A DNA stretch of 64,000 nucleotides, taken from the NCBI GenBank assembly GCA_964291375.2, contig OZ219810.1, positions 1 through 64,000 of the forward strand. The letters are read 5' to 3'. The notes below the pieces were generated by a model, which was not told the origin of the DNA, did not search any database, and saw only the letters and a program-made list of their open reading frames with translations. Made by a program: the position numbers and the translations under genes. The DNA comes from 3107 sp001483205 (GTDB lineage Bacteria > Pseudomonadota > Alphaproteobacteria > Rhodobacterales > Rhodobacteraceae). This document shows, in pieces, positions 34,814 through 43,657 of this stretch (within the stretch, counting starts at the first letter, position 1; the number at the start of each line of letters is the position of its first letter).

Positions 34814-34944
34814 GGGCTTTGGCCTGTTACCGGATTACCCCGGCTTTCCCTTCGCGCCCTCATGGGACAAGAAAATGTCGAATAAGCACGTGCAATCCCG
34901 CCCAAAGATGAGTAATCAGCGGGCGTTCATTGCCGGAACTCCCC

Positions 34945-36168
34945 ATGCGCCTGATCATTTCCTTTGCCGCTCTTTTCCTGTCTGTCGCCCTTTTGCAGCT
35001 TTCGTCGGGCGGCGTCGGGCCGCTTGATGCACTCTCCGGCATTGTGCATGGCTTCACCAAACAACAGATCGGTCTGCTCGGCTCGGCCCATTTCATGGGC
35101 TTTTTCGTCGGCTGCTGGTGGGCACCGCGGCTTATAGGGTCCATCGGGCACAGCCGCGCCTTTGCCGCCTTCACCGCCACCGGCGCAATCGGCCTCGGCT
35201 CCCATACCCTGACCAGTGACCCCAATATGTGGGCGGTTTTCCGCGTCGGTTCGGGCTTTTGCGTGGCGGGTTGTTACACGGTGATCGAGGCCTGGCTCAA
35301 TGCCAAGATCACCAACGAGAACCGGGGCCGCGCCATGGGCACCTACCGGATCGTGGACATGGGGGCGTCGTTATGCGCGCAACTGGTCATTGCCGTTCTG
35401 GAGCCTGCGCATTACATCAGCTATAATCTGCTGGTCATGCTGTGCTGCGCCTCCCTGCTGCCGATCACGCTGACCACAACCCGCCAGCCTGAGACCCCGG
35501 ACGCGCCGCGCCTGCGCCCCTCTCTGGCCTGGTCGATCTCGCCTCTGGCCTCTTTCGGGGTGATCATCGCGGCCCTGACCGGGGCCTCTTTCCGCATGGT
35601 CGGGCCGATCTATGGCCAGGAGGTTGGCCTGCAAGTCGATCAGATTGCCTATTTCCTGGCGTCGTTCGTCTTTGGCGGCGCGCTGGCGCAGTATCCCGTC
35701 GGTTGGCTCGCCGACAAATATGATCGCCGCTGGGTGCTGATCTGGCTGTCCGTCGCCGCCATCCTGTCATCGGCCATCACCATCGCCACCGCGACGGGCG
35801 GGGTGACGGCAATTATGCTGGGGGCGGCGATTTTCGGTTTCACCACCTTCCCGGTCTTTTCGGTTGCGGCGGCCCATGCCCATGATTTCGCCACTGATGA
35901 GCAGCGGGTCGAACTGTCTGCCGCGCTCACATTCTTCTTTGCTCTCGGGGCCATCGCCAGCCCCTATGTGGCGTCAGTCCTGATTGACAATTTCGGCCCG
36001 GCGGCATTGTTTGTCTTCTTGGCGTTCGGGCATCTGTTGCTGATTGTCTTTGGCCTCAACCGCATGAGAATCCGGGCCACCAGACGGCGCAGAACCCCCT
36101 ATGTCTATACGCCGCGGTCTTCGTTTATCATCGGTCGTCTGCTGCGTCGGCCACGGGGTGAGCGATAA
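34945..36168 (+). CDS. MFS transporter
   Basis: A 407-residue, 12-helix major facilitator. The start at ATG 34945 (MRLIISFAALFLSVALLQLS) is preferred over TTG 34930. The conserved loop 8-9 motif is YPVGWLADKYDRRWVL, and the first half has HFMGFFVGCWWAPRLIGSIG. The sequence resembles the YfkF/YcaD-like group of small-molecule efflux or sugar transporters. The substrate cannot be assigned. A 71-base gap to metG suggests separate expression. Confidence 0.8.
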   Translation: MRLIISFAALFLSVALLQLSSGGVGPLDALSGIVHGFTKQQIGLLGSAHFMGFFVGCWWAPRLIGSIGHSRAFAAFTATGAIGLGSHTLTSDPNMWAVFRVGSGFCVAGCYTVIEAWLNAKITNENRGRAMGTYRIVDMGASLCAQLVIAVLEPAHYISYNLLVMLCCASLLPITLTTTRQPETPDAPRLRPSLAWSISPLASFGVIIAALTGASFRMVGPIYGQEVGLQVDQIAYFLASFVFGGALAQYPVGWLADKYDRRWVLIWLSVAAILSSAITIATATGGVTAIMLGAAIFGFTTFPVFSVAAAHAHDFATDEQRVELSAALTFFFALGAIASPYVASVLIDNFGPAALFVFLAFGHLLLIVFGLNRMRIRATRRRRTPYVYTPRSSFIIGRLLRRPRGER

Positions 36169-36239
36169 GGCGTGCCTGCCCCTAGCCCTAGCCCGCGCGA
36201 CAGGCTAAAGGGGGCCATCCGCAAACAGGGGCGCAATCC

Positions 36240-37958
36240 ATGGCACGCATCCTTATCACCTCGGCGATACCCTACATCAACGGGGTCAAGCACCTGGGCA
36301 ACCTGGTGGGCAGCCAGTTGCCCGCCGACCTTCATGCCCGCTACATGCGCGGGCGGGGCCATGAGGTGCTGTTCCTGTGCGCCACCGACGAACACGGCAC
36401 CCCTGCCGAGCTTGCCGCCGCCCGCGCGGGCCGCCCGGTTGCCGACTACTGCCGAGAGATGCACGCGACCCAGGCGAAACTGTCTGACGGCTTCCGCCTG
36501 TCATTTGACCATTTCGGGCGTTCCTCCAGCCCGCAGAACCACCGGCTGACCCAGCATTTCGCCGGGCGGCTGGCCGAGGCCGGGCTGATCCGGGAAGTGG
36601 TCGAAAAGCAGATATATTCCGCCACTGACGGGCGCTTTCTGCCTGACCGGTATGTCGAGGGCACCTGCCCCGAATGCGGCTATGAGAAAGCCCGCGGCGA
36701 CCAGTGCGAAAATTGCACCAAGCAGCTTGACCCGACCGATCTGATCAATCCGTGCTCTGCCGCCTCGGGCGCGACCGATCTGGAGATGCGCGAAACCCGG
36801 CACCTGTATCTTCGCCAGTCGGCCCTGCGCGACCGGCTTGATGCCTGGATCGCCACCAAAACCGACTGGCCGGTTCTGACCACCTCGATTGCCCGGAAAT
36901 GGCTGCATGACGGCGACGGGCTGCGCGATCGGGGTATCACCCGCGATCTCGACTGGGGGGTGCCGGTGAAGAGGGGCAAAGAAGACTGGCCCGGCATGGA
37001 GGGCAAGGTCTTTTATGTCTGGTTCGACGCGCCGATTGAATATATCGCCTGCGCCGCCGAATGGGCCGAGGCAGGCGGGCGGCCCGACGCCGACTGGCAA
37101 CGCTGGTGGCGCACCGACATGGGCGCGGGGGATGTGCGCTATGTGCAGTTCATGGGCAAGGACAATGTGCCCTTCCACACGCTTGGCTTTCCGGCCACAA
37201 TTATGGGGGCGGGCGAGCCGTGGAAGATGGTCGATTACATAAAATCCTTCAACTATCTGAACTATGATGGCGGCCAGTTTTCCACCAGCCAGGGGCGCGG
37301 CGTGTTCATGGATCAGGCGCTGGAGATTCTGCCCGCCGATTACTGGCGCTGGTGGCTGTTGTCCCACGCCCCGGAAAGCGCCGACAGCGAATTTACCTGG
37401 GAAAATTTTCAGGCAGGGGTCAACAAGGATCTGGCCGATGTTCTGGGCAATTTCGTCAGCCGCGTCACCAAGTTCTGCCGGGCGAAATTCGGCGAGGCCG
37501 TGCCTGCGGGGGGGGAATACGGCCCGGCGGAAACCGCATTGATCAGGGTGCTTGCCGCCCGCATCCGTGCCTATGAGGCGCATATGGATGCCATTGAAGT
37601 GCGCAAATCCGCCGCCGAGTTGCGTGCCATCTGGGGGCTGGGCAACGAATACCTGCAAGAGGCCGCACCGTGGGCCGCCTTTCGGGACGATCCGGACCGG
37701 GCCGCCGTCATCGTCCGCCTCGCGCTCAATCTGATCCGGGTTTATGCGGTGCTGTCGCGCCCCTTCATCCCGGACGCAAGCGATGCGATGCTGGCGGCGA
37801 TGAAGACCGATGACCGGGGGTGGCCCGATGATGTGGCGGGGGCGCTTACCGCCCTTCCCCCCGGCCACGGGTTCGGGGTGCCGGGGCCGCTGTTTGCCAA
37901 GGTCAGCGACGAGGCGCGCGAAAGCTGGCAGGAGAAATTCGCCGGGACGCGGGGGTAG
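36240..37958 (+). CDS. metG: methionine--tRNA ligase
   Basis: A 572-residue class I aminoacyl-tRNA synthetase. The HIGH-type signature is KHLGNL at residues 17-22 (HLGN). The zinc-binding CPECG ... CENC insert follows VEGT. The KMSKS position reads FSTSQGRGVF, the KFSTS-type variant seen in alphaproteobacterial enzymes, so it is probably functional. The anticodon-binding helical domain is complete (ESADSEFTWENFQAGVNKDL), and no C-terminal EMAP domain is present. Confidence 0.95.
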   Translation: MARILITSAIPYINGVKHLGNLVGSQLPADLHARYMRGRGHEVLFLCATDEHGTPAELAAARAGRPVADYCREMHATQAKLSDGFRLSFDHFGRSSSPQNHRLTQHFAGRLAEAGLIREVVEKQIYSATDGRFLPDRYVEGTCPECGYEKARGDQCENCTKQLDPTDLINPCSAASGATDLEMRETRHLYLRQSALRDRLDAWIATKTDWPVLTTSIARKWLHDGDGLRDRGITRDLDWGVPVKRGKEDWPGMEGKVFYVWFDAPIEYIACAAEWAEAGGRPDADWQRWWRTDMGAGDVRYVQFMGKDNVPFHTLGFPATIMGAGEPWKMVDYIKSFNYLNYDGGQFSTSQGRGVFMDQALEILPADYWRWWLLSHAPESADSEFTWENFQAGVNKDLADVLGNFVSRVTKFCRAKFGEAVPAGGEYGPAETALIRVLAARIRAYEAHMDAIEVRKSAAELRAIWGLGNEYLQEAAPWAAFRDDPDRAAVIVRLALNLIRVYAVLSRPFIPDASDAMLAAMKTDDRGWPDDVAGALTALPPGHGFGVPGPLFAKVSDEARESWQEKFAGTRG

Positions 37959-38395
37959 GGCGCGGGTTTCCCCACAAACGCGACAGAAAAAACCGCAACC
38001 GCGATTTTCCCCATTGTAATTCGCCGACATTCGCCCTTATGTTGCCCCCACCGGTGTGGCCCCGGCCCGTTCAGGGCAGCCGCACGGAAAGGTTTAACCG
38101 TTCCTGAGACGCAATCGGGCGCACGCCCTTCGCACCCGGAACGGACCGATCAGGTCGCAAGACCGCCCTCCTGCCCCATGGTCGCCGACCGAGCGGGCGT
38201 TTGAACAGATGCCGCTCAGGCATCGGAAAAGAACCGCGATGAGACGCGCACATGCCAACGGAATGAGAGCATCGGGCCCCCGGCCCGTGGCACATCCGCT
38301 GGCCCGCTTGCCTCTCATCGCCCGAACATATCCCCCCCAATGCGTCACGGCCCCCTCAGGCACAGACCGCATCGGGCGGCGCAAAGAAAAACTCA
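37959..38395 (+). other. long intergenic / probable rne 5' leader
   Basis: These 437 bases contain no credible gene. The plus-strand reading frames are interrupted. The sequence is GC-rich with several self-complementary patches (for example around 38160-38230). Because rne follows on the plus strand, this most likely holds the rne promoter and a long untranslated leader of the kind through which RNase E autoregulates its own mRNA in other bacteria. No specific conserved motif was recognised. Confidence 0.4.
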
Positions 38396-40966
38396 ATGGC
38401 GAAGAAAATGCTCATCGACGCCACCCACGCCGAGGAAACGCGCGTGGTCGTGGTCGATGGAAACAAGGTCGAGGAATTCGACTTTGAATCCGAAAACAAA
38501 CGGCAACTTGCCGGTAACATCTATCTGGCCAAGGTAATACGGGTCGAGCCGTCCTTGCAGGCGGCTTTCGTCGATTATGGCGGCGGACGGCACGGGTTCC
38601 TGGCGTTCTCCGAAATTCACCCGGACTATTACCAGATTCCGGTTGCGGACCGCGAGGCGCTCCTTGAAGAGGAACGCGCATATGCCGAGGCGACACGGGA
38701 AGAGGACGACAGCGCCCCCCCCGGCGGGCGGCGCGGCGCGGCCAACGGGCAGGCGGCACAGGCCGCACACGGTGATGCGCCCGAAACCGGGGCGATTGCC
38801 GGTATGGATGTTATCGAGCTGGGGGACGATCCGGCAACGGAACCGCCCGGCGACACCCCCGGCGACGAAGAGGAAGCGCCGAAACAGCTTGATGCCTCTG
38901 AGAAGGACGACGCCATCGAATCCGTCGCCGACGAGGATGTGAACGAAGAAATTCGCCGCCCGCGCAAGCCACGCCTGAAACGCTACAACATCCAGGAAGT
39001 GATCAAGGTTCGCCAAATCCTTCTGGTTCAGGTGGTGAAGGAAGAGCGCGGCAACAAGGGGGCGGCACTGACCACCTATCTGTCCCTTGCGGGCCGCTAT
39101 TGCGTTCTGATGCCCAATACCGCGCGCGGCGGCGGCATTTCCCGCAAGATCACCAATGCCGCCGACCGCAAAAAGCTGAAGACGACGGCGGCGGAAATCG
39201 AGGTGCCCGGCGGCGCGGGGCTGATCATCCGCACTGCGGGGGCGAACCGCACCAAGGCCGAGATCAAGCGGGATTACGAATATCTTCAGCGGCTGTGGGA
39301 GCAGATAAGAGAGCTTACGCTCAAATCCATCGCACCTGCAAAGATTTACGCGGAAGGCGACCTGATAAAACGCTCAATCCGCGATCTTTACAGCCGGGAG
39401 ATCGACGAGGTTCTGGTGGAGGGCGAGGCAGGCTATCGCACCGCCAAGGACTTTATGAAGATGATCATGCCGTCCCACGCCAAGAACGTGAAACATTATG
39501 CCGAGCCGATGCCGCTTTTCGCGCGTTATCAGGTGGAAAGCTATCTGGCGGGCATGTTCAATCCGACGGTGCAACTGAAATCCGGCGGCTATATCGTGAT
39601 CGGCGTGACCGAGGCGCTGGTGGCCATTGATGTGAACTCCGGGCGCTCAACCCGGCAAGGCTCTGTCGAGGAAACCGCGCTCAGAACCAATCTGGAAGCG
39701 GCAGAGGAGGTTGCGCGACAGTTGCGTCTGCGCGACCTTGCCGGGCTGATCGTGATCGACTTCATCGACATGGATGAGCGCCGGAACAACACCGCGGTCG
39801 AAAAGCGCCTGAAGGACAGGCTCAGGACCGACCGCGCGCGCATTCAGGCTGGCAGAATTTCCGGTTTCGGCCTGCTGGAGCTGAGCCGCCAACGCCTGCG
39901 CCCCGGCATGATTGAGGCCACCACGCAGCCCTGCACCCATTGCCATGGGACCGGCCTCATCCGCTCTGACGACAGCCTTGCCCTGAACATCCTGCGCCAG
40001 TTGGAGGAGGAAGGCGTGCGCCGCCGCTCCAGAGAGATATTGGTGAAGGCCCCGGTCGGGATCGTCAATTTCCTGATCAATGCCAAACGGGGGCATCTGG
40101 CGCAAATCGAGGCGCGATATGATCTGTCGGTCCGTATTGAGGCCGATCAGTCCCTGATCAGCCCCGATTTCACCGTTGAGCGCTTCAAGGTGGCGACCAG
40201 GCCGGCAGAAAATGCGCCGATGCCGGTGGTCTCGGTTGATGTGTTGCCGGTTGACGAGCCGGAGGCGGCGGATACGGCAGACAGTGCCGAAAGCACCGAT
40301 CCTGTGGAAGACGCGCAGCCGAAGAAGAAGCGCCGCCGTCGGAGCCGTCGTCGTCGGGGGGCAAGGCCGGTTGAGGCCGGTCAGGCCGCTGATGCGGATG
40401 CGGTGCAGGATGCCGAGGGCGCGGCGGGGGACGCGGCAGAAGAGACCGTTGGTGAAAAGGCCGCTGTCCCCGAAGGCGGGGCGGCAGAGGCCCCCGGCGA
40501 CAGCGACCCGGCGCAGGCGGATGATCGCACGGATGCGCCCGGGAAGAAACCCCGCCGTCGGGTGAGGCAAACCAGAACGCGCGAAGCAGAGCAAACGCCT
40601 GCGGAGGCGTTCGGGGAAGCCGGGGCCGAGGCGGTGACGGAAGAGCCGACGCCTAAGCCCAAACCGAAACCCCGGCGGCAACCCCGGCACAAAAAGGCAG
40701 AGGAACCTGCCACCACCGGAAAAGATCCTGTCGGGGGCGACCACTCTGCCCCCACGCTGCCCGTATCGACGGACACCGTGTCGGCATCGGTGCCGGTTGC
40801 GAATGAACCGGCCCCTGAAGCGCCGCCCGCCGCGCCTTCCGAGGTCCGGCCCCCGCTGACCCCCGCCGCCCCCGCGCAAGACCCAGACCCGGTTCCCGAG
40901 GCGGCAACGGCGGCGGAAACAGAGGTGAAACCACGTCGGCGCGGGTGGTGGTCAATCGGTCGCTGA
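38396..40966 (+). CDS. rne: ribonuclease E
   Basis: The 856-residue endoribonuclease begins MAKKMLIDATHAEETRVVVV. The S1 domain (NIYLAKVIRVEPSLQAAFVD) is split by an acidic insert of about 95 residues rich in Glu, Asp and Pro, a feature of alphaproteobacterial RNase E. The catalytic core has VAIDVNSGRSTRQG (magnesium ligand, about residue 410) and IDFIDMDERRN (about 455). The zinc-link cysteines are CTHCHG (about 512). The C-terminal 280 residues are disordered, with Arg-rich blocks (KKKRRRRSRRRRGAR) likely to bind RNA and degradosome partners. It is convergent with pnp, a common degradosome partner. Confidence 0.95.
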   Translation: MAKKMLIDATHAEETRVVVVDGNKVEEFDFESENKRQLAGNIYLAKVIRVEPSLQAAFVDYGGGRHGFLAFSEIHPDYYQIPVADREALLEEERAYAEATREEDDSAPPGGRRGAANGQAAQAAHGDAPETGAIAGMDVIELGDDPATEPPGDTPGDEEEAPKQLDASEKDDAIESVADEDVNEEIRRPRKPRLKRYNIQEVIKVRQILLVQVVKEERGNKGAALTTYLSLAGRYCVLMPNTARGGGISRKITNAADRKKLKTTAAEIEVPGGAGLIIRTAGANRTKAEIKRDYEYLQRLWEQIRELTLKSIAPAKIYAEGDLIKRSIRDLYSREIDEVLVEGEAGYRTAKDFMKMIMPSHAKNVKHYAEPMPLFARYQVESYLAGMFNPTVQLKSGGYIVIGVTEALVAIDVNSGRSTRQGSVEETALRTNLEAAEEVARQLRLRDLAGLIVIDFIDMDERRNNTAVEKRLKDRLRTDRARIQAGRISGFGLLELSRQRLRPGMIEATTQPCTHCHGTGLIRSDDSLALNILRQLEEEGVRRRSREILVKAPVGIVNFLINAKRGHLAQIEARYDLSVRIEADQSLISPDFTVERFKVATRPAENAPMPVVSVDVLPVDEPEAADTADSAESTDPVEDAQPKKKRRRRSRRRRGARPVEAGQAADADAVQDAEGAAGDAAEETVGEKAAVPEGGAAEAPGDSDPAQADDRTDAPGKKPRRRVRQTRTREAEQTPAEAFGEAGAEAVTEEPTPKPKPKPRRQPRHKKAEEPATTGKDPVGGDHSAPTLPVSTDTVSASVPVANEPAPEAPPAAPSEVRPPLTPAAPAQDPDPVPEAATAAETEVKPRRRGWWSIGR

Positions 40967-41044
40967 GCAAAGACCTTTGCATAATGGCGCATCGGCGGCC
41001 GAGCCGTCCGCCCGGCGGAACGCGCCTGCCTGCCACCCGACACG

Positions 41045-41083
41045 AAAAAAGCCCCGGCACCACAGGCGCGCCGGGGCTTTCGC
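41045..41083 (-). terminator. terminator between convergent rne and pnp
   Basis: The stem AAAGCCCCGGC (41048-41058) and GCCGGGGCTTT (41070-41080) carries an A6 run on its left side. On the minus strand this gives a T6 tail, suiting pnp. The plus-strand side has only CTTT after the stem, so it may serve rne less efficiently. Confidence 0.8.
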
Positions 41084-41115
41084 TCGGGATCGGACACAGA
41101 TCAAATAGGGGCCAA

Positions 41116-43251
41116 TCAGCCCCTGGCGGCGGCCTCTCTGCCGATTTCCGCGCCGGTCTGCTGATCGACGACCTTCATCGACAGGCGCACCTTGCCGCGA
41201 TCATCAAACCCCATCAGCTTCACCTTCACCTCCTGGCCTTCCTTCAGCACATCCGACGGATGGTTCAGGCGGCGGTTTTCGATCTGGGACACATGCACCA
41301 GCCCGTCGCGCTTGCCGAAGAAGTTCACGAAGACCCCGAAATCGACGACCTTGACCACCCTGCCGGTGTAGATATGGCCGATCTCCGGCTCGGCGACGAT
41401 GGCGTGGATCATCTCATGGGCCTTGCGGATCGACTCCCCGTTGGGCGAGGCAATCTTGATCGTGCCCTCATCGTTTATATCGACCTTGGCCCCCGAGATT
41501 TCGACGATCTCGCGGATCACTTTGCCGCCGGAACCGATCACCTCGCGAATCTTGTCAGTGGGGATTTGCATGGTCTCGATGCGCGGCGCATGGACGGAAA
41601 ACTCGCCCACCTCGGAAAGCGCCTTGGCCATCTCGCCCAGAATGTGCATCCGGCCTTCTCTGGCCTGCGCCAGTGCCTGCGCCATAATCTCGGGCGTGAT
41701 CCCGGCGACCTTGATGTCCATCTGAAGCGAGGTGATGCCCTGCGCGGTGCCTGCGACCTTGAAGTCCATATCCCCCAGGTGATCCTCATCCCCCAGAATG
41801 TCGGTCAGAATCGCAAACGCGCCGTCGTCCTCCAGAACCAGGCCCATGGCGACCCCGGCGACCGGGGCCTTGAGCGGAACGCCTGCATCCATCATCGACA
41901 GCGACCCGCCGCAGACCGACGCCATAGAGGAAGAGCCGTTCGATTCGGTGATCTCTGAGACCACGCGCACGGTGTAGGGAAAATCGACCGCCGCAGGCAG
42001 AACCGCCTGAAGCGCCCGCCATGCCAGTTTTCCGTGGCCGATCTCGCGCCGTCCGGGAGGGCCGACCCGCCCGGCCTCGCCCACCGAATAGGGCGGAAAG
42101 TTGTAATGCAGCAGGAAGTTCGACCGGGAATTTCCGTGCAGCGCGTCAATGATCTGTTCGTCCTCGCCGGTGCCGAGTGTGGTCACCACCAGCGCCTGGG
42201 TTTCACCGCGGGTAAAAAGCGCCGAGCCATGGGTGCGCGGCAGAAAGCCCGCTTCGCAGACAATCGGGCGCACGGTGCGCGTGTCGCGCCCGTCAATCCG
42301 GTGCCCGCCTCTGACCACATCACCGCGCAGAATACCGGCCTCGAGCTTCTTGAGCGCAAAGCCGAGCGACGGGTCTTGCTGTTGTTCCTCGGTCAGGTCA
42401 CTGGTGATTGCTGCCCGCGCCCCGGACACGGCGGCGGTGCGCTCCTGCTTGTCGGTGATCCGATAGGCGGCGCGCAGCCGGTCCTCGCCAGCCGCTTTGA
42501 CCGCCCTGTGGAGTTCAGAGCAATCCGGCGGGCTGAAATAGAACGGTTCTTTGGCGGCGGCCTCGGCAAGGCTGATGATCAGGTCAATGACCGGCTTGAT
42601 CTGTTCATGGGCGAAGGTGACCGCGCCCAGCATTTCATCCTCGCTCAGCTCATAGGCCTCTGATTCGACCATCATCACCGCGTCGCGGGTGCCCGCCACC
42701 ACCAGATCAAGGCGCTGTTCGGGCTTCAGGCGCAGGGTGTTCATATCCTCAACCTCGGGGTTGAGCACATATTCGCCACCCACATAGCCGACGCGGCAGC
42801 CCGCAATCGGCCCCATGAACGGCGCGCCGGAAAGGGTCAGCGCCGCCGAGGCCGCGATCATCGCGACAATATCCGGGTCATTGACCAGATCGTGCGACAG
42901 AACGGTGCACATCACCAGCACTTCGTTCCTGAAGCCCTCGGCGAAAAGCGGACGGATCGGGCGGTCGATCAGGCGCGCGGTCAGGGTTTCTTTTTCGCTC
43001 GGACGCGCCTCGCGCTTGAAAAAGCCGCCGGGCACCTTGCCGGCTGCGTAGTATTTCTCCTGATAATGCACCGTCAGCGGAAAGAAATCCTGCCCCGGTT
43101 TCGGTTCTCTGGCGAAGGTCACCGCCGCCAGAACGCTGGTTTCCCCCAGCGTCGCGATGACAGAGCCATCGGCCTGACGGGCCACCTTGCCCGTCTCCAG
43201 CGTGAGGGTCTCTGCCCCCCACTGCATTGATCTTGTCGTCATGTTGAACAT
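41116..43251 (-). CDS. pnp: polyribonucleotide nucleotidyltransferase (PNPase)
   Basis: The start MFNMTTRSMQWGAETLTLET (ATG 43251) gives 711 residues, the normal PNPase size; the longer open frame to 43464 is unsupported. Two RNase PH domains are present (the second with DDGAFAILTDILGDEDHLGD), then the KH domain IREVIGSGGKVIREI and the C-terminal S1 domain GHIYTGRVVKVVDFGVFVNF. It degrades RNA from the 3' end using phosphate. In many bacteria rpsO precedes pnp; here that neighbour is absent. Confidence 0.95.
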   Translation of the reverse strand: MFNMTTRSMQWGAETLTLETGKVARQADGSVIATLGETSVLAAVTFAREPKPGQDFFPLTVHYQEKYYAAGKVPGGFFKREARPSEKETLTARLIDRPIRPLFAEGFRNEVLVMCTVLSHDLVNDPDIVAMIAASAALTLSGAPFMGPIAGCRVGYVGGEYVLNPEVEDMNTLRLKPEQRLDLVVAGTRDAVMMVESEAYELSEDEMLGAVTFAHEQIKPVIDLIISLAEAAAKEPFYFSPPDCSELHRAVKAAGEDRLRAAYRITDKQERTAAVSGARAAITSDLTEEQQQDPSLGFALKKLEAGILRGDVVRGGHRIDGRDTRTVRPIVCEAGFLPRTHGSALFTRGETQALVVTTLGTGEDEQIIDALHGNSRSNFLLHYNFPPYSVGEAGRVGPPGRREIGHGKLAWRALQAVLPAAVDFPYTVRVVSEITESNGSSSMASVCGGSLSMMDAGVPLKAPVAGVAMGLVLEDDGAFAILTDILGDEDHLGDMDFKVAGTAQGITSLQMDIKVAGITPEIMAQALAQAREGRMHILGEMAKALSEVGEFSVHAPRIETMQIPTDKIREVIGSGGKVIREIVEISGAKVDINDEGTIKIASPNGESIRKAHEMIHAIVAEPEIGHIYTGRVVKVVDFGVFVNFFGKRDGLVHVSQIENRRLNHPSDVLKEGQEVKVKLMGFDDRGKVRLSMKVVDQQTGAEIGREAAARG

Positions 43252-43657
43252 CAGCGTATCCTGGTTGGCCCGGCCCGGCGTTCCGGGGAGGCCCGTTTGA
43301 ATGGCGGCCCCATTGCCGCCGACCCCAATCCTTTCCATGCGCCTAGGGTCAGAGGCATCACGTCTCGGATAAGCGGCCCATATACGAGTTTTGACAAATT
43401 GCAAACCTTCTGTTTTGCGGGCGCGGGGGTTCGGGTGTTTTTTCCGGGGGAGATGTGCGGGCAAATTCGGCAGGTGGCTGCCCGACTCGGGGGGATGGCG
43501 TAGTGGTGGAGCTTAGCGCCGGTCCGTTTCAGGACGCCCCCGCGCCTGCCTGTCACAATCACGGTTTTGTTGTTGCGCTCCGGCGGGTTGGGGCATAACA
43601 CCCGCCGCCCCTTCAAAGTCTCCGCTCCGGTCCCGGCGGTCTCCGCTGCAATCACCG
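43252..43657. other. intergenic region between pnp and the first giant surface protein
   Basis: A gap of about 400 bases on the minus-strand path. It should hold the pnp promoter and leader. The only AT-richer patch is at about 43380-43405 (ACGAGTTTTGACAAATTGCA). The reading frame open upstream of pnp to 43464 lacks a recognisable protein. No gene, tRNA or terminator with a T run is evident. Confidence 0.4.

Noticed and set aside
36240..37958. Loss of the KMSKS motif in metG
   Set aside because: The STSQ-type sequence at that position is a family variant in alphaproteobacteria, not evidence of inactivation.
36501..38030. Minus-strand frame of about 500 codons opposite metG
   Set aside because: metG on the plus strand is complete and strongly recognisable; the antisense frame has no family features.
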